DNA of 64,000 nt from Haliotis asinina (GCF_037392515.1 NC_090280.1:29207118-29271117), one strand, 5' to 3'; counted from the stretch's first letter, positions 33,801-44,648 are shown. Notes: a model not told the origin generated them from the sequence alone. A program made the numbers and translations.

Positions 33801-35849
33801 GATGCAACTGAATGGCTATGGAAATAACATCTCTAACATGGTTTGGAACATACAGGGTACGGCGTTAAAACGTTTTTTGAACGGTATAGGAAAAAAGGAG
33901 CATAGACAGAGACAACTACGGTCAAAGCCATCTTCCAGTCCTGTTCCAGCATTCGCTTGATGATTCGCTTGAGTGGTTTAGTCATTAACCACTCTTCCAG
34001 TATCTCTCTCTCTCTTATCCACATACAAAGATACACAGTGATTAGAGAGTGTTTGGTTTCCGAAAGTGATTTAACGTGAAAGGTACCGGGATAGGAAAAG
34101 GTAATAGGAAAGTTTGTGACTAGTGTCTCTTATTCACATTTACTGGTTTGAGCTGGCCGTGGCGGATGAATAAGTCACAACATGGATACAAATTCCCCAA
34201 TGATGAAGATGCTACATCTGAGTTTGTGTCACTGATGGCTGAGAGTGGATCCCGAATGAGACTGAACCTAACTCTTAACAGAATCTGTAGCTTACCTAGA
34301 AACTAGAATCGCAAATATCCCTTATACTGCACGGAAGGTAGTTTAACATTGAACGAATGTCTTTGGCTTAAGTGTCTCGTATTTGTCATTTGCAGGTTTG
34401 AGCTGGCCACAATGGATGAATAAGTCGGAGCATAAAGGCATGTTCCCCAATAATGTTGATGCTGCAGCAGAATTTGTGTCACTGATGGTTGAGAGTGCCA
34501 ATAACTACACAGGAGGACGAATTCCCTATATATTTGAAGTCATCAATGAACCTGATTGGGTGGAAAGAATTATTGACCCCAAAACGAATATAGACTTCCA
34601 CAGGGCTGTCGCTGACAAATTGAAATCACGAACTGGAATCAAAGTTGCTGGGCCATCGTACACCAGTATGGCTTTACGACTAGCAGACGAAAATAACTTC
34701 ACATTCTGGAACAAAACTGCTCACTTTCTAGACATGACACTTGATCACTTGGACTTTTTCTCTTTCCATTCATATAACTTTCTCCGTGAATCCAAGGGAA
34801 ATTATTCTTGTTCTGGCATAACGCAAGCTCGTTTAGTTGCTTCTCTAGACATGGTGGAGAATTACTCTTTCCTCAAGAAAGGAAGAAATGTTCAGTTAGT
34901 AAACACAGAATTTGGAAGAGGTAACGTTTTCGGGGTCAGTCCCACTTTTGAAAATGGACTGATAGAGTTTGAAACCATTTATCAACCAAATGGCTTCATG
35001 TTTACCTTCCTTAATATGAGAGAGTTTATAGACAGAGTTACCATATTTTTCCTCGCAAATGGACAATACCCAGGTCATACTTCCCTCAGGGATTCCCTGT
35101 TTACTGTTGATGGCCATCCGCTTCAACCAACCAAATTTTTCATGTTTTGGCAAAACTTTACTAATGACCAAAAATTTCTTCGAATGTCAAGTCAGTATAA
35201 TCAACAGGAGAGAATGGTTGCACCTCTTGCCCTGGCAAACCCTCTCACCAAGGAGATGGTAGTTCTTCTCCACAACTATGGAAGTAAATTTGAGAATGTT
35301 AAACTGGACTTTCCCCAAAACTGGCTTAACCCTTCCACGGGTGAAGAAACATGCGTTCTGTTCGAAAATGGCCATCTAGCTATTCATGCTAGTTATCATT
35401 TTAACATATCGAATGGCATCGTTGATCTCCCCGGCTCATCAACCTGCTTCTACAAGTTCAAAACCAACTACAACTTTGCTGGACTACGCACGAACAATGA
35501 GAACACATACTACGGGAAGGACATGGTCATACCAATCAACAATGGACATGCGCAAACAACTATCTATCTGCCCACCTCTGGGTACCATACCGCTCATCTT
35601 AGAGTGGGAGTGAGCAGAGACCTTAATGTCGACACAAAACCCCATACAGTTGAGTTCAATGGTCAGACATTGTCTTCAAGCTACATGCTGTTTGATGCCA
35701 TGAAGATTGAGGGGAAAACAACATGGAACGTTTGGGTCTTCATGGTCCCCGAATCACAGGTCCACCAGACCAATACTGTCAGCATGACCTTTGATGGAGA
35801 TGGTGGTCACGTGACATCTGTCGCACTTGTTCTTGGAAAACTTCAGTAG
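30888..35849 (+). CDS. Secreted clan GH-A glycoside hydrolase (GH86-like?), gene C
   Basis: The only intact member of the array. Exons: 30888-31121, 33712-33856 and 34396-35849, 610 codons plus stop, with donors gtaagt and gtacgg and acceptors ttcag and ttgcag; intron phases are 0 and 1. Residues 1-17 form a signal peptide (MLSLLLYPLFLYGAAFA, cut before DTTV), so the protein is secreted. Glu178 in FEVINEPDW is the presumed acid/base and Glu298 in QLVNTEFGRG the presumed nucleophile, as in clan GH-A barrels. A second, probably beta-sandwich part follows from about residue 390. Several N-x-S/T sites suggest glycosylation. The red-algal galactan hydrolases (GH86, agarase/porphyranase) are my best match by memory. 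GH39 or another GH-A family is the alternative. Hydrolase role is likely; the substrate is unproven. Confidence 0.8.
31588..31650 (-). mobile_element. SINE tail fragment in intron 1 of gene C
   Basis: Short minus-strand match to the end of the tRNA-headed SINE (cgcctctagcaatattctacc, then cacggcgggtgacaccaga). Confidence 0.55.
32100..32310 (-). mobile_element. LINE ORF2 end relic in intron 1 of gene C
   Basis: Minus-strand remnant of the C-terminal finger region (gtcaagcaggacatgcttgg, ttctctcatcacaa, then the gcgacatcgtcg block). Many indels. Confidence 0.75.
32381..32850. mobile_element. MITE-like element with short inverted ends
   Basis: A 14-base end motif aaaagtaggggaac (about 32386-32397) is repeated inverted at 32833-32848 (gttcccctactttt). 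The 470 bases between encode nothing recognisable. A mariner-type non-autonomous element is likely. No clear target duplication was resolved. Confidence 0.45.
32903..33300 (-). mobile_element. LINE 3' end relic, split by a SINE
   Basis: Minus-strand LINE tail and diverged hairpin at 32903-32950 and the next 3'UTR block (gacgatggacattaaaactac) at 33250-33280. The pieces are parted by the SINE at 33008-33238. Confidence 0.65.
33008..33238 (-). mobile_element. SINE in intron 1 of gene C
   Basis: Minus-strand 265-base-type SINE. Tail gagtttagttttacgccg, hairpin loop (agtattccagctat), central atcgagtctggaccagacaa, and 5' part catgggttgctgaaggccta are all present. Confidence 0.9.
33455..33580 (-). 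mobile_element. SINE relic near exon 2 of gene C
   Basis: Weak minus-strand SINE match (ggtggtggtctgtagataat, gagtgatcaacatcatgggc), missing its tail and 5' end. Confidence 0.5.
34139..34245 (+). pseudogene. Orphan partial exon 3 inside intron 2 of gene C
   Basis: About 105 bases encode GLSWPWRMNKSQHGYKFPNDE-like sequence, a diverged copy of the start of exon 3. The acceptor is lost (ttactg in place of ttacag) and the match ends within MAESG. It is the scar of an old unequal exchange or partial duplication inside the array, and lies 150 bases before the real exon 3. Confidence 0.8.
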
Positions 35850-35910
35850 ATAAATTTTATTTTTTGAATATTCTTTGCTTGTTTTGATTGATATCACACA
35901 TAACAAAAAG

Positions 35911-36760
35911 AAATGAGTGAATCAATATTTATAGTCACATTAGCAAAATGCCAGATTTCAAAGGTTATATTTCGCAACAAAGACTTTTAAACTATTTTGG
36001 GCTGTAGATCACCAACAACTGAAGGTTAATCACAATACTATGAACCAAGGAACCTTGCAGTGCCTTTGCCACATGTGAAAACACATCCGAAGAGTTGTGA
36101 TTAATTTGATTCATAAACAAGTTTAAGTTTAAGAATGCTCATAAGAGAGCAGAGAATACACTCTTAATCATGTTTCCAAAACGGACTGTAGAACACCACA
36201 CTAGAGACCATGTGAAGTACATTAACATATATTTTACGACTGAAAACAAAGTAGCCTTAAATTTACTTTGAAAGACATGATCTAACGTACTTTTACTAGA
36301 GGACAACATTTACAATACTGTAAATCCTTTTGAACCAACCATTAACAATCTTAGACACCAATCTGATCTAAAGACTCTAAAATACCCAACATCCTCTTAC
36401 AAAACATATCAATAGACAATTAGCCGAAAACTAATTAACCATATTCTCCTTGGATGAAATGTTGAAACAGATGCTAAACCGTGATTCTTTCACAAGGAAT
36501 ACAATATGGAGGATCTTCAGATGTTAATAGATACTCATGAGTTTTCACTTATGGTCAGCCCAAGGTGGTGTAACCGATATTTGGTCTTATTGGAGGTTGT
36601 GTATTGACAGCTACTTGAATCTTTTGCATTAGATCATAGATGTAAGGTCTAATCACAGTATTATAATCGTGGTATGTTATGACAACTGATGTCACATTCG
36701 TGTTTAATGCTAAACATAGCAGAAAAATGAGTCATTTTATTTCCAGAAATTCAAACGTGG
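35911..36760 (-). mobile_element. Old LINE remnant after gene C
   Basis: Minus-strand LINE tail (gagtgaatcaatattta) about 60 bases after the stop, followed by decayed 3'UTR (accaacaactgaaggttaat near 36010) and ORF2 end (36440-36720). The 3'UTR part matches the one behind gene D (61000-61200). Confidence 0.75.
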
Positions 36761-36799
36761 CTAGATAACCATCAGAGACCAATGTCGCACAGCTCATTA

Positions 36800-37572
36800 C
36801 CAAGATTATCTAAGTGATCCTGTGTGAATATATATATGTGAACTCACACATGAATGTCGCTTTCTGATTGGCTAAGCGCTATTCTATTATATTCAATGTA
36901 CACCGCTTACAGGCGATGTATTATTCTTCATGTGCACCGCTGGGAATTCCGAACTCTTCTGGTGCTTCATGGTTGTACTTTTTACCTTGTGTCGTCGCAT
37001 CGGATTCAACAGTTCAAAATTAAAATTCAGCTGTTCGGTAAGATAAATACGTTGTTATATAGTCCAAACATTTCTACTTGGAAAAGCTCCTATCAATGTA
37101 AAGAAAGTTCCTATAAATCACGGCACATGGTTGCCCTGTCATTCAAGGCGGGGCAATTTGCTGTCCACATTAATGTCTCTTAGTCCGACCAGATAACTAT
37201 GATCATAAGTTCGAATCCCAGCACCATACACATCAATCACTTTGGACAGGTTGTGAGAAACTGAAATGTTGTTAAAATTCAGGCCACATCGGCATGTGAC
37301 ATCCTTGAATGGGTCACTATGTTCCATAGTGTGGCTCCTGACACAGTTTCACTGTATTAAATGAGTAATGAGTGCATGAGCTTAGAAGAAGGGTAGTGTC
37401 TATAAAACAAAGAGTATACTTCCAGATAGCGAAGACGTTGAGAGCGATCATGACAACATAATACGACCCCGACGTCGTTTTCTGGATCTCAAACGAATCT
37501 CTTTCATCCTGTTCCGTACAGTTTCGCGGAATATCCTCTGAGGCCCAGGTACCCTGGCTGTTGTGCTCTCAC
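36800..37572. other. No gene recognised
   Basis: About 0.77 kb without recognisable gene. A ttcgaatcccagcacc motif at 37210-37225 resembles a tRNA B-box but has no matching A-box or fold. Confidence 0.45.
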
Positions 37573-37586
37573 CCGTGGGAGTACGA

Positions 37587-37851
37587 GTGAGTGAGTAAGT
37601 GAGTTTAGTTTCACGCCGCACTTAGCAATATTCCAGCTATATGGCGGTGGTAGGTGAATAATCGAATCTGGAAATGACAATCCAGTGACCAACAACATGC
37701 GCATCGATCTGCGTAATTGGGAACCTGTGTCAACCAAGTCAGCGAACCTGACCACCCGATCCCGTTAGTCGCCTCTTACGACAAGCATAGTCGCTTTTTA
37801 TGGCAAGCATGGGTTGCTGAAGGCCTATTCTACCGAGGGACCTTCACGGGT
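37587..37851 (-). mobile_element. Full-length SINE with target-site duplication
   Basis: Minus-strand SINE of 265 bases, from its (ACTC)n tail at 37587 to the cacgggt at its 5' end. Flanked by ccgtgggagtacga at 37573-37586 and 37852-37865. The best-preserved SINE in the window besides 14147-14414. Confidence 0.95.
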
Positions 37852-38359
37852 CCGTGGGAGTACGATCACGCAATTGTAGTACCCGGATGTACGGATCTTG
37901 TGCTGCAGTGGTAACTCGAGGTCTGCCTGCACGGGGACGGTGATTTCTTCTACCTGTTTGGTCGCAACGAGCTGCAAGTCATTATATCTTGCTCAGACTA
38001 ACATTCAGACGCCTGGCAAGATTGGTAATATCCAGCATGCATTCTTTCAATGGCGATGTTCCGTGTCGAGTCAAGGCATGACGCAGTGATTTGACCTTGA
38101 AACGCCTTCAAAACGAATGCCATTTTCGGAAAGTAATCTGAATGTTTATTACCAGGCAGAGAATGCTTTTATTGCCAGAGAGTAACATGTGTAAAATCAT
38201 GTTATCAACACTTTTGCTACATATTTTGACGATTGAGTGAACACAACAGGGAATTACTAGATTTTTAAAAACACAAATCGCCTATGAGTTTCTTTTTGGA
38301 AATAGTATATTACAAACGATGAAATCGCTTGTTAGGGTTGGATACCCTTGAAGTTCTAG

Positions 38360-38520
38360 AAACCAACTCTTCCTCTCCCCCCTCCTGCTACTCTGCGACG
38401 CTCCACTCCATTCCACACCACACCACTCCTCTCCTCCCCCTTCACTCCACCGACGCTCCGTTCCACTCCACCCAAGCCCTCTCTTCTGCAGCCCCTTCAC
38501 CCCTCCGCCGCTCCACTTTC
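38360..38520. repeat. Pyrimidine-rich tract, unit 1
   Basis: About 160 bases almost free of long purine runs on the plus strand (ctcttcctctcccccctcc and similar). The cct/cactcca pattern is imperfectly repetitive. It could form triplex DNA. It has no coding meaning. Confidence 0.8.
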
Positions 38521-38672
38521 TCAAAGTTTAGGAAGCTTCGTAAATTAGCAAGGTATTTCATGACAATAATGTGCTGTGATATCTGGTTTTACTTCTATTT
38601 GAATCCTATCTTATTAACCCTACACATGCCATGATTCACAATATATCTCATGATGTTCTCATACGGATATTA

Positions 38673-39801
38673 TACCGAGTCAAAAAAGAAACTTCACAAA
38701 GTGTATTTTTTAAAAATAATGAATAGTTTTTCTCTGATGATACTTCTATGTATCCGAAATGGGATCCATAACTTTCGACTGTAGATAAACGTTAGCAAAA
38801 TCCATTCAAACCCACCCATTCGTCGTGCAAACGACGTTAGCGCCAAATCAGGTTTTCCACGTGCTGTCGATCACGTGATCTTCGCATCGAAGTTTTCTTC
38901 ATTTGCACGTGTTTGCATTGGCCTCAAGAATTGAAAAAAGACACTTTTAAGCCACAGTTCTAATGGTACTTTAAATGCCACGATTGTCAAATGTGCAAGT
39001 TCCCCGTGTCGTTGGCATGTTGCAAGCGAGAATATCAGTTACTCACGTCGCAAGAGCAATGGGATGCAGCCATGACATGTGTATGACTTGCGAGGTCGTA
39101 TACAACAAACTGGCACCAAAGGTCGGGTCGTCCAGGTGTGACGTCACGAGCAGAAGACCGTCAAATCGTCCTACGATTTCTACCGGCTACACGAACAACC
39201 AGGGCTGAGATGTTTAGAGGTCGACTGTCCTCACAGATTATTCGAAATCGGTTGCGAGCTGTCAGTTTCCATTCTCGACGTCCATATTGAGGGCCAATAT
39301 TGTCAACTTCTGTCAACTTCTGCTGTGGGTCCAACGTCACCTTCGATGGACCCAGAGAGACTAGCATCGATGTCCCCTGACTTTAACCCAATAGAGCACG
39401 TTTGGGGCTTGGCTTCGTGGTCTTAAAAACCAACCTCAGAATATGCAGGAACTTGGAGCTGCCTTGCAAGAACAATGGCGCAGAATCCTCAACAACGTGT
39501 TTACAAGCATCAGGCAGTCGATGAGGAGATGGTGTTTGGCAGTGGTTAATGCGCTTGGCGGCCATATACAATATTGAACTAAGAAATTTCGATTTTTTAT
39601 TCTTGTGACTTGACATTCTGTATTTCCATGTTTTGAAACGGCGGTGTAGCCTAATGGAACTGGTTGTGGTACTGTCAGTGTATCGAGTACATCACGCAGA
39701 TCTCGGCAATGAAATAATCACAATACAACCAGCTTACCATCTCTTGTTCCTTTATAGAGCCCTGAAGAAAGAATGTGAAGTTTCTTTTTTGACTCAGTAT
39801 A
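38673..39801 (+). mobile_element. Dead Tc1/mariner element, unit 1
   Basis: Terminal inverted repeats of about 27 bases with one mismatch (left taccgagtcaaaaaagaaac..., right ...gtttcttttttgactcagta) abut TA dinucleotides, the usual target of this superfamily. The 1.13-kb interior holds transposase pieces with a large central deletion. Confidence 0.85.
38974..39595 (+). pseudogene. Tc1-like transposase, decayed (unit 1)
   Basis: The N-terminal DNA-binding part (MPRLSNVQVPRVVGMLQARI, then RAEDRQIVL-like and RTTRAEMF-like segments in shifted frames) is joined near 39290-39360 to the C-terminal catalytic end with the classic SPDFNPIEHVW motif. The middle DDE region with the first two aspartates is deleted. 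No activity is possible. Confidence 0.85.
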
Positions 39802-40266
39802 TTTCATCAAAATGTCACGTGGTCGCATTGTCGCGTTATATTAGTTACGGCGGAATGTGAAAAAAAACTATAACAAGCATGATCATTTTTCGATATTTTG
39901 TGCCTTCTCACAGTCTTCAGTTAGGACACCGTGTCGTGATACTTTACAATAAATACATTAGACTCACAGGTTTTCATTAGATTTGGGAAACAAAATAAAC
40001 AATTGTATTAAAAATTACAACAACAAACATACTGTACAGATTAGTTAAGGCACTTAGAGGTCACATGCAACGTAAAACACAACTTGGCAGATTCTGATAC
40101 CTTTCAGTATACACTTACCAAAGCAAATCCTCAAAAATGGCAACATTCGTAACTACTCGCTTCTTTCAGTGACCTACAAGAAGACTCGTACACCTCTCGC
40201 ATGCCATCATTGCCGAGAATCTTGGCAAACCAGTCAAACCGCGCGTAGTAAAACGCATTTCAAAAC

Positions 40267-40431
40267 ATGAACATGGCGGAACCGTTGAACTTGGAAACTC
40301 CGCTAAACTATACAAAGCGCAGTTTAAACATAACCTTTGAGCTAAAGGATGAACAACTTTCAACACTGAAACATAACTGCAAAGGGAAAGACAGTATTGC
40401 TGTTTTGCCCACGGGATGTAGGATATTCTAA
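40267..40431 (+). pseudogene. RecQ-helicase-like fragment (unit 1)
   Basis: A 54-codon frame begins MNMAEPLNLETPL and continues FELKDEQLSTLKHN then KGKDSIAVLPTG. The LKDEQ..GKD..AVLPTG order is that of the Q-motif and Walker A region of RecQ-type helicases, but the GKS that should follow PTG is missing (PTGCRIF, stop). It is probably a relic exon or a piece carried by a mobile element, not a working gene. Confidence 0.45.
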
Positions 40432-40439
40432 TAGCCATG

Positions 40440-41416
40440 TTAGAAAATTCAGAGTCATCTTTCCTTGATAATAGTAGTAGACTATTTTCATCTCCATGCC
40501 CGTTTGCGCTTACACAGGAGCCAGTCATAAACATGGCCACGAGAGGGGTACGAGACGCCATCCGACTTGCCGGAATGACACGAGTAGTTACGAATGAAAT
40601 GACAAATCAACCTATGAAGTTGAAAACAGCCCGCGAAATCGGAGTTCAAGTGATTCACTAATTCTCCCCCAGTGGCTTGAAAAGTTATGCGATCATAAAG
40701 CATGCGCAGTGAATAGGTTCCCGGAGCTTGAAATAGTATGCCTGCCCGGAGTATGAGAACGTGAGCAGTAGTCAAGTCTTGGTTGTGTACATAAACAAGT
40801 AAATTATCCACTCATTACATAAATATAAACATGTTGATTGTTAGCAGACTCTGTCACAGAGAGAACTCAGTGTCTGCTTTACTGACACCTGTGTGTCTGC
40901 CTGCCTGTCTGCTAATGACAATGTGCAATGCACAACTTCAATCACTGACCACATGCATTTTGAATTTAACACGTAGCGGGTTTATAAGCCATAACCGAAT
41001 AGCCGGCTAAGCGTATCGGCAAGTGAACCAGTGGCCAATGAAAAGTCTTCGTTACACTTGGGTGCACACCCACCGACTCTGACTTGGTTTGGTATCGCGG
41101 CTTCTTCGTTTCGAGGGAGGTAAAACTACGTACAAAAACTGCATTTTTGATTTGCGATGATATTGGGTTTTTTCTGAATCAGCAATCAATTTTATGTATC
41201 ATGAATAAGTGATAACTGTGTTTAAATTATGTTTGATTAATTGGATGCATGTAAACTGTAACAATGAAAACATTTGAGTCAAGTGTTTGAATTCCATTTA
41301 AAATAACAACAGCAAACTAAACACTAATTACGCTATTCTAAAATGTGATGTATAATTTTTTTCGGCATTTTTAACTTTTAATTTCGGTCCATTTGACTTT
41401 GGAATCTGCCCATTTG
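40440..41416. other. No gene recognised (unit 1)
   Basis: Open frames of 74 to 131 codons occur on both strands but overlap each other antisense and carry no motif I recognise. The stretch at 40850-41110 is less AT-rich and holds a ctgcctgcctgtctgc run. The same sequence is repeated at 47208-48184. Confidence 0.45.
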
Positions 41417-41913
41417 ACAACAACCCGTCGGCACCCGTGGCAAGCCACCTCCTCGTGGTGGGTGCTGGGTAACGCTAAGAGCTCGCCGCGTGGACCCGGG
41501 TCAGCAAGGTACATAGCACCCCATTGCACCCGAAATGGGCAACCTGTTTGCCGTGGGTTGCGTCCCGTGTCGGTGGAGGACGGGATCCTGGTGGCTGAGG
41601 GCAACTGGACCTTTAACCATGTTCTGTTTGCCTAACACACTACTTCGGCCCTTACTTCATCTAGACGGGTGGTTGAATGCGCCCGATTCAACCAATCGGC
41701 TGGTCATGCCACGCCCTGTGCATGGATTATACATATGTCATTGCGCAATATTTATTTGGACTTTTAATTTCGGTCTTCGCTCAATTACTCATCTACGTTT
41801 CTGACTTTGGAATGTATTTTAAGTTCTGAATTTTGCCTAGAGTCGTATGCCCAAAAGGCGGTGGCTCATGGGCCAATCTGGTGGATTAATTCTTTGTAAT
41901 TCTTCTACTGGGG

Positions 41914-42065
41914 ACACTAGTTTTAATCCCATTTGTGATATTTTAGTTGTTTTACTGTCCTGACAGGTTTTTATAGTATCCATATATTTCATTTCAGTAT
42001 GAAACGTTCTCGTCACGATATGGCTGAGATATTGCCGATGTGACGTTAGATATTAACTCACTCAC
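41914..42065 (+). mobile_element. 152-base LINE tail nested in a LINE 5'UTR (unit 1)
   Basis: A minimal LINE insertion: only the last part of the 3'UTR, an intact tail hairpin and aactcactcac. It is flanked by a 13-base duplication tcttctactgggg (41901-41913 and 42066-42078). Confidence 0.95.
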
Positions 42066-42279
42066 TCTTCTACTGGGGTATATCATCCGGGTATCCTTGT
42101 TGGTGCAAGCTGGAGGCCCGCTTGCTTTAGCAATGTCCTTGTGATACTCCATGGTGGGTGGGGAGCTCGGATGATGAACCATATTACACTAACTATGGCG
42201 TATGAAACCCCAACATAAAAAACAAAACGTCCACTTGATACTGACCCTGTTGATACTGACCATAGACCGTCTGCATCGA

Positions 42280-43469
42280 TTGAGTATTGGCCGCGTTTCG
42301 TTGTGATTGAGACTCCTGACACCGCTAAGCTGAACCCCTTTGCTGTGTCCAACGGTATTCAAGGTATTGCTGGGGATGTGAAGAACATAAGACGTTTACG
42401 TTCGGGTGCCCTGCTAGTTGAGTGAGGGAAAAAGCAGCAAGCAACCCAACTTGATGAACATGAAATCTTTCGTGGGCATTCCGGTCACGGTCTCTGCTCA
42501 CACGACCTTAAACACTAGTAAAGGTATCATCAGAGATCGTGATCGATTGTTTGCTGATATGTCCGAAACTGACATAGCATCAGAAATAAAAGATCAAGTT
42601 GTGCTGTACGTCAAGCGCTTTTCAACCCGAAAGATCAATGAAACATTCCAAACAAATACATATCTGTTTACTTTCTCATGTTCAAATGTTCATAAATCTG
42701 TGAAGGCAGGCTACTGCAACATACAAGTTGACACCTACATCCCCAACTCGCTCAGGTGTTTTAAATGCCAGAAATATGGACACGGTGTAAATACTTGCAC
42801 ATTGTCTGTTGTGTGTGCTCACTGTGGTGAGAAGACACACACCACAGAAGATTGTGACAGTGATTACAAAAAATGCACCAATTCCTCAGGCGACCATTCT
42901 TCATATTCTAAACAGTGTATTATTTGGAAAGACCAAATGGAGATCAATAAAATAAAATTTACTCAAAATATCTCTTTTTCAGAGGCCAAAAAAACTGGTA
43001 AAGGGATCTAATCTTCCAGAAAGCTATGCTACAGTAACAAAAACATGGGGGTCTAGCTCTAAAACAACATCAACCACAGGCTGCCAAACTAAATTGCGAT
43101 TCTCCACAGCTTTTGTACTCTGCTATATCATCACAGACTGAGGAATCATTTCCTAGTACCTCAAAATCGTCTTCTGAACTAAACTCATCATCTTAGTCAC
43201 ACTCAAAGTCTCAATTGACAGCTGATAGTCAACAAACTGTGAAAGGTAAACAGAAGCCAAAGCCTGATGCTTCAAAACAACAAACTGGCAGAGCTCCTGA
43301 AGGGTCACAAAACAAAATTCAATTGTTCAATAAATACGGGTCTCCTGAAGACATGGACGTTTCTGAAAATGTCCATTCTAGGGCACATAGCTTGTCGCCC
43401 TCCAAAAAAGTGCTGGGTAGATCCCCAATAAATCAAACCAAAAGATGGATTGAGGACGAATTTACATGA
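42280..43469 (+). pseudogene. LINE ORF1, broken (unit 1)
   Basis: Starts with SIEYWPRFVVIETPDTAKLNP-like sequence, is stopped at LLVE* near 42423, then reads clean through the folded region and the knuckles (RCFKCQKYGHG, CAHCGEKTHTTEDC, CTNSSGDHSS, where the second Cys of the usual CTNC is Ser). It is shifted again near 43000 and stopped near 43195. Ends KRWIEDEFT at 43469. Confidence 0.85.
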
Positions 43470-44648
43470 ATTACAGCTATTAGTCCAAGATTTTACACCT
43501 TCTGTGATATATCTCCAAGAGATATATTTAAAACAAACAGATACATTTGACCTTCGTCATTTTAATGCATATCATTGTTTTTCACCTCCGGGTGATAGGA
43601 CCACTGGCGGATCATCCATTCTAGTCTAACAAAACAATATTCAAAGCCCTGTTTCACTTATTACTAATCTGCAGGCTGTTGCAGTGAGAATTACTTTACA
43701 TGTAGCGTTTACGCTATGCTCTCTTTATATTTCGCCGTCTTCGACGTTTGCCAAAACTGGTCTTCAAGCTCTATATGACCAACTCCCGAAGCCCTGTATT
43801 ATAATGGCAGATTTAAATGGGCACAACCCGTTCTGGGGTAGTGTAAATACAAACACTATAGGTAAATTGTTGGAGGACTTTCGTTCTGACAATGATTTAC
43901 GTATTTATAATGATGGTTCCAGCACATAAATATTTACACCCTGGTACAGGGACATATTCTAATCTCGACTTGTCACTGACCAATTCAGAGCTACTAAATG
44001 CGATGACCTCTGTGACCTCGATGACCATTTTCCTACTATACTAAAATCTGTAACTCCATCTGATGTTCCTCCATCATCAAGGCGGAATTTTAAAAACGCT
44101 AACTGGGCATTACATGAAACACTATGCGCTGAAAAACTTAAACCTGAACGTTTTATTGATGTTCCTGATGCTATGAAATGTTTTTCTGATGAATTGAACT
44201 TCATAGGTGATGAGTGTATACCAAATTCATCTGCAATTCCCCATATTCGAAAACCATGGTTCCACGATGACTGCAAACAAGCTAGGAAGGCAAGGAAAAT
44301 AGCAGAACACTATTTCCGTCGCCATCCTATGGTGTATAATTTGAATAGATATTAAATTTTAAATGCTAAATCACGACGTACTTTTAAACAGAACACACGC
44401 CAAACTTGGCAAAATTATGTATCTAAATTCTAAATTCTCGGACATTCATCTTAAACATGGAGATCAATTACTTACGGATAAATCAGATATAGCAAATAAA
44501 CTAGGTGAAACCCTCGCTAAAAACTCTTCGTCTTCTAATTATTTACCTAAATTCCAGCAGTACCAAAAACAACAAGAAAAGACAACTATTAATTTCAACT
44601 GAGGAAGATAATAATGAAACTTTTTTCTATTCATGAACTCCATACTTC
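43470..44648 (+). pseudogene. LINE ORF2 endonuclease part (unit 1)
   Basis: Endonuclease with MADLNGHNPFWGS (other copies have MGDLNGHNPLWGS), then a short deletion that removes the GSDHFPT block, then the linker (KPWFHDDCKQARKARK). Several frames. Cut off by the duplication border. Confidence 0.85.

Larger units (their letters stand above)
37881..44648. repeat. Tandem duplication, unit 1 (6768 bases)
   Basis: Bases from acccggatgtacgg onward recur at 44649 with an offset of 6768. Within the unit are a pyrimidine-rich tract, a dead Tc1/mariner element, a RecQ-like fragment and the 5' part of a LINE. Only a scatter of single-base differences and two indels (15 bases lost and one A gained in unit 2) separate the copies. 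The breakpoint is in LINE ORF2, with 2 bases of microhomology (ac). Confidence 0.95.
41427..44648 (+). mobile_element. LINE, 5' part only (unit 1)
   Basis: Plus-strand LINE starting directly after the acaacaaccc target site (41417-41426). 5'UTR with terminal hairpin to about 42280, ORF1 remnant to 43469, then the ORF2 endonuclease to 44648, where the tandem-duplication border cuts it off before the RT. Confidence 0.9.

Noticed and set aside
37200..37240. B-box-like ttcgaatccc
   Set aside because: No A-box or acceptor stem at the right distance. Probably a chance or SINE relic.
38282..38634. Frames of 80 and 101 codons across the pyrimidine-rich tract
   Set aside because: Low-complexity composition explains the lack of stops. 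They overlap on opposite strands.
39630..39700. tRNA-like A-box (tagcctaatgg) and weak B-box inside the Tc1 element
   Set aside because: No cloverleaf could be drawn and the B-box is poor. The stretch lies between the transposase end and the right inverted repeat.
40166..40561. 131-codon minus-strand frame in the tandem unit
   Set aside because: It is antisense to the RecQ-like fragment and has no recognisable domain. Its conservation between units only reflects the recent duplication.
41371..41804. Open frames on both strands in the LINE 5'UTR
   Set aside because: The same region is open in different frames in other LINE copies and lies before ORF1. The conservation is of the nucleotide sequence, not of a protein.
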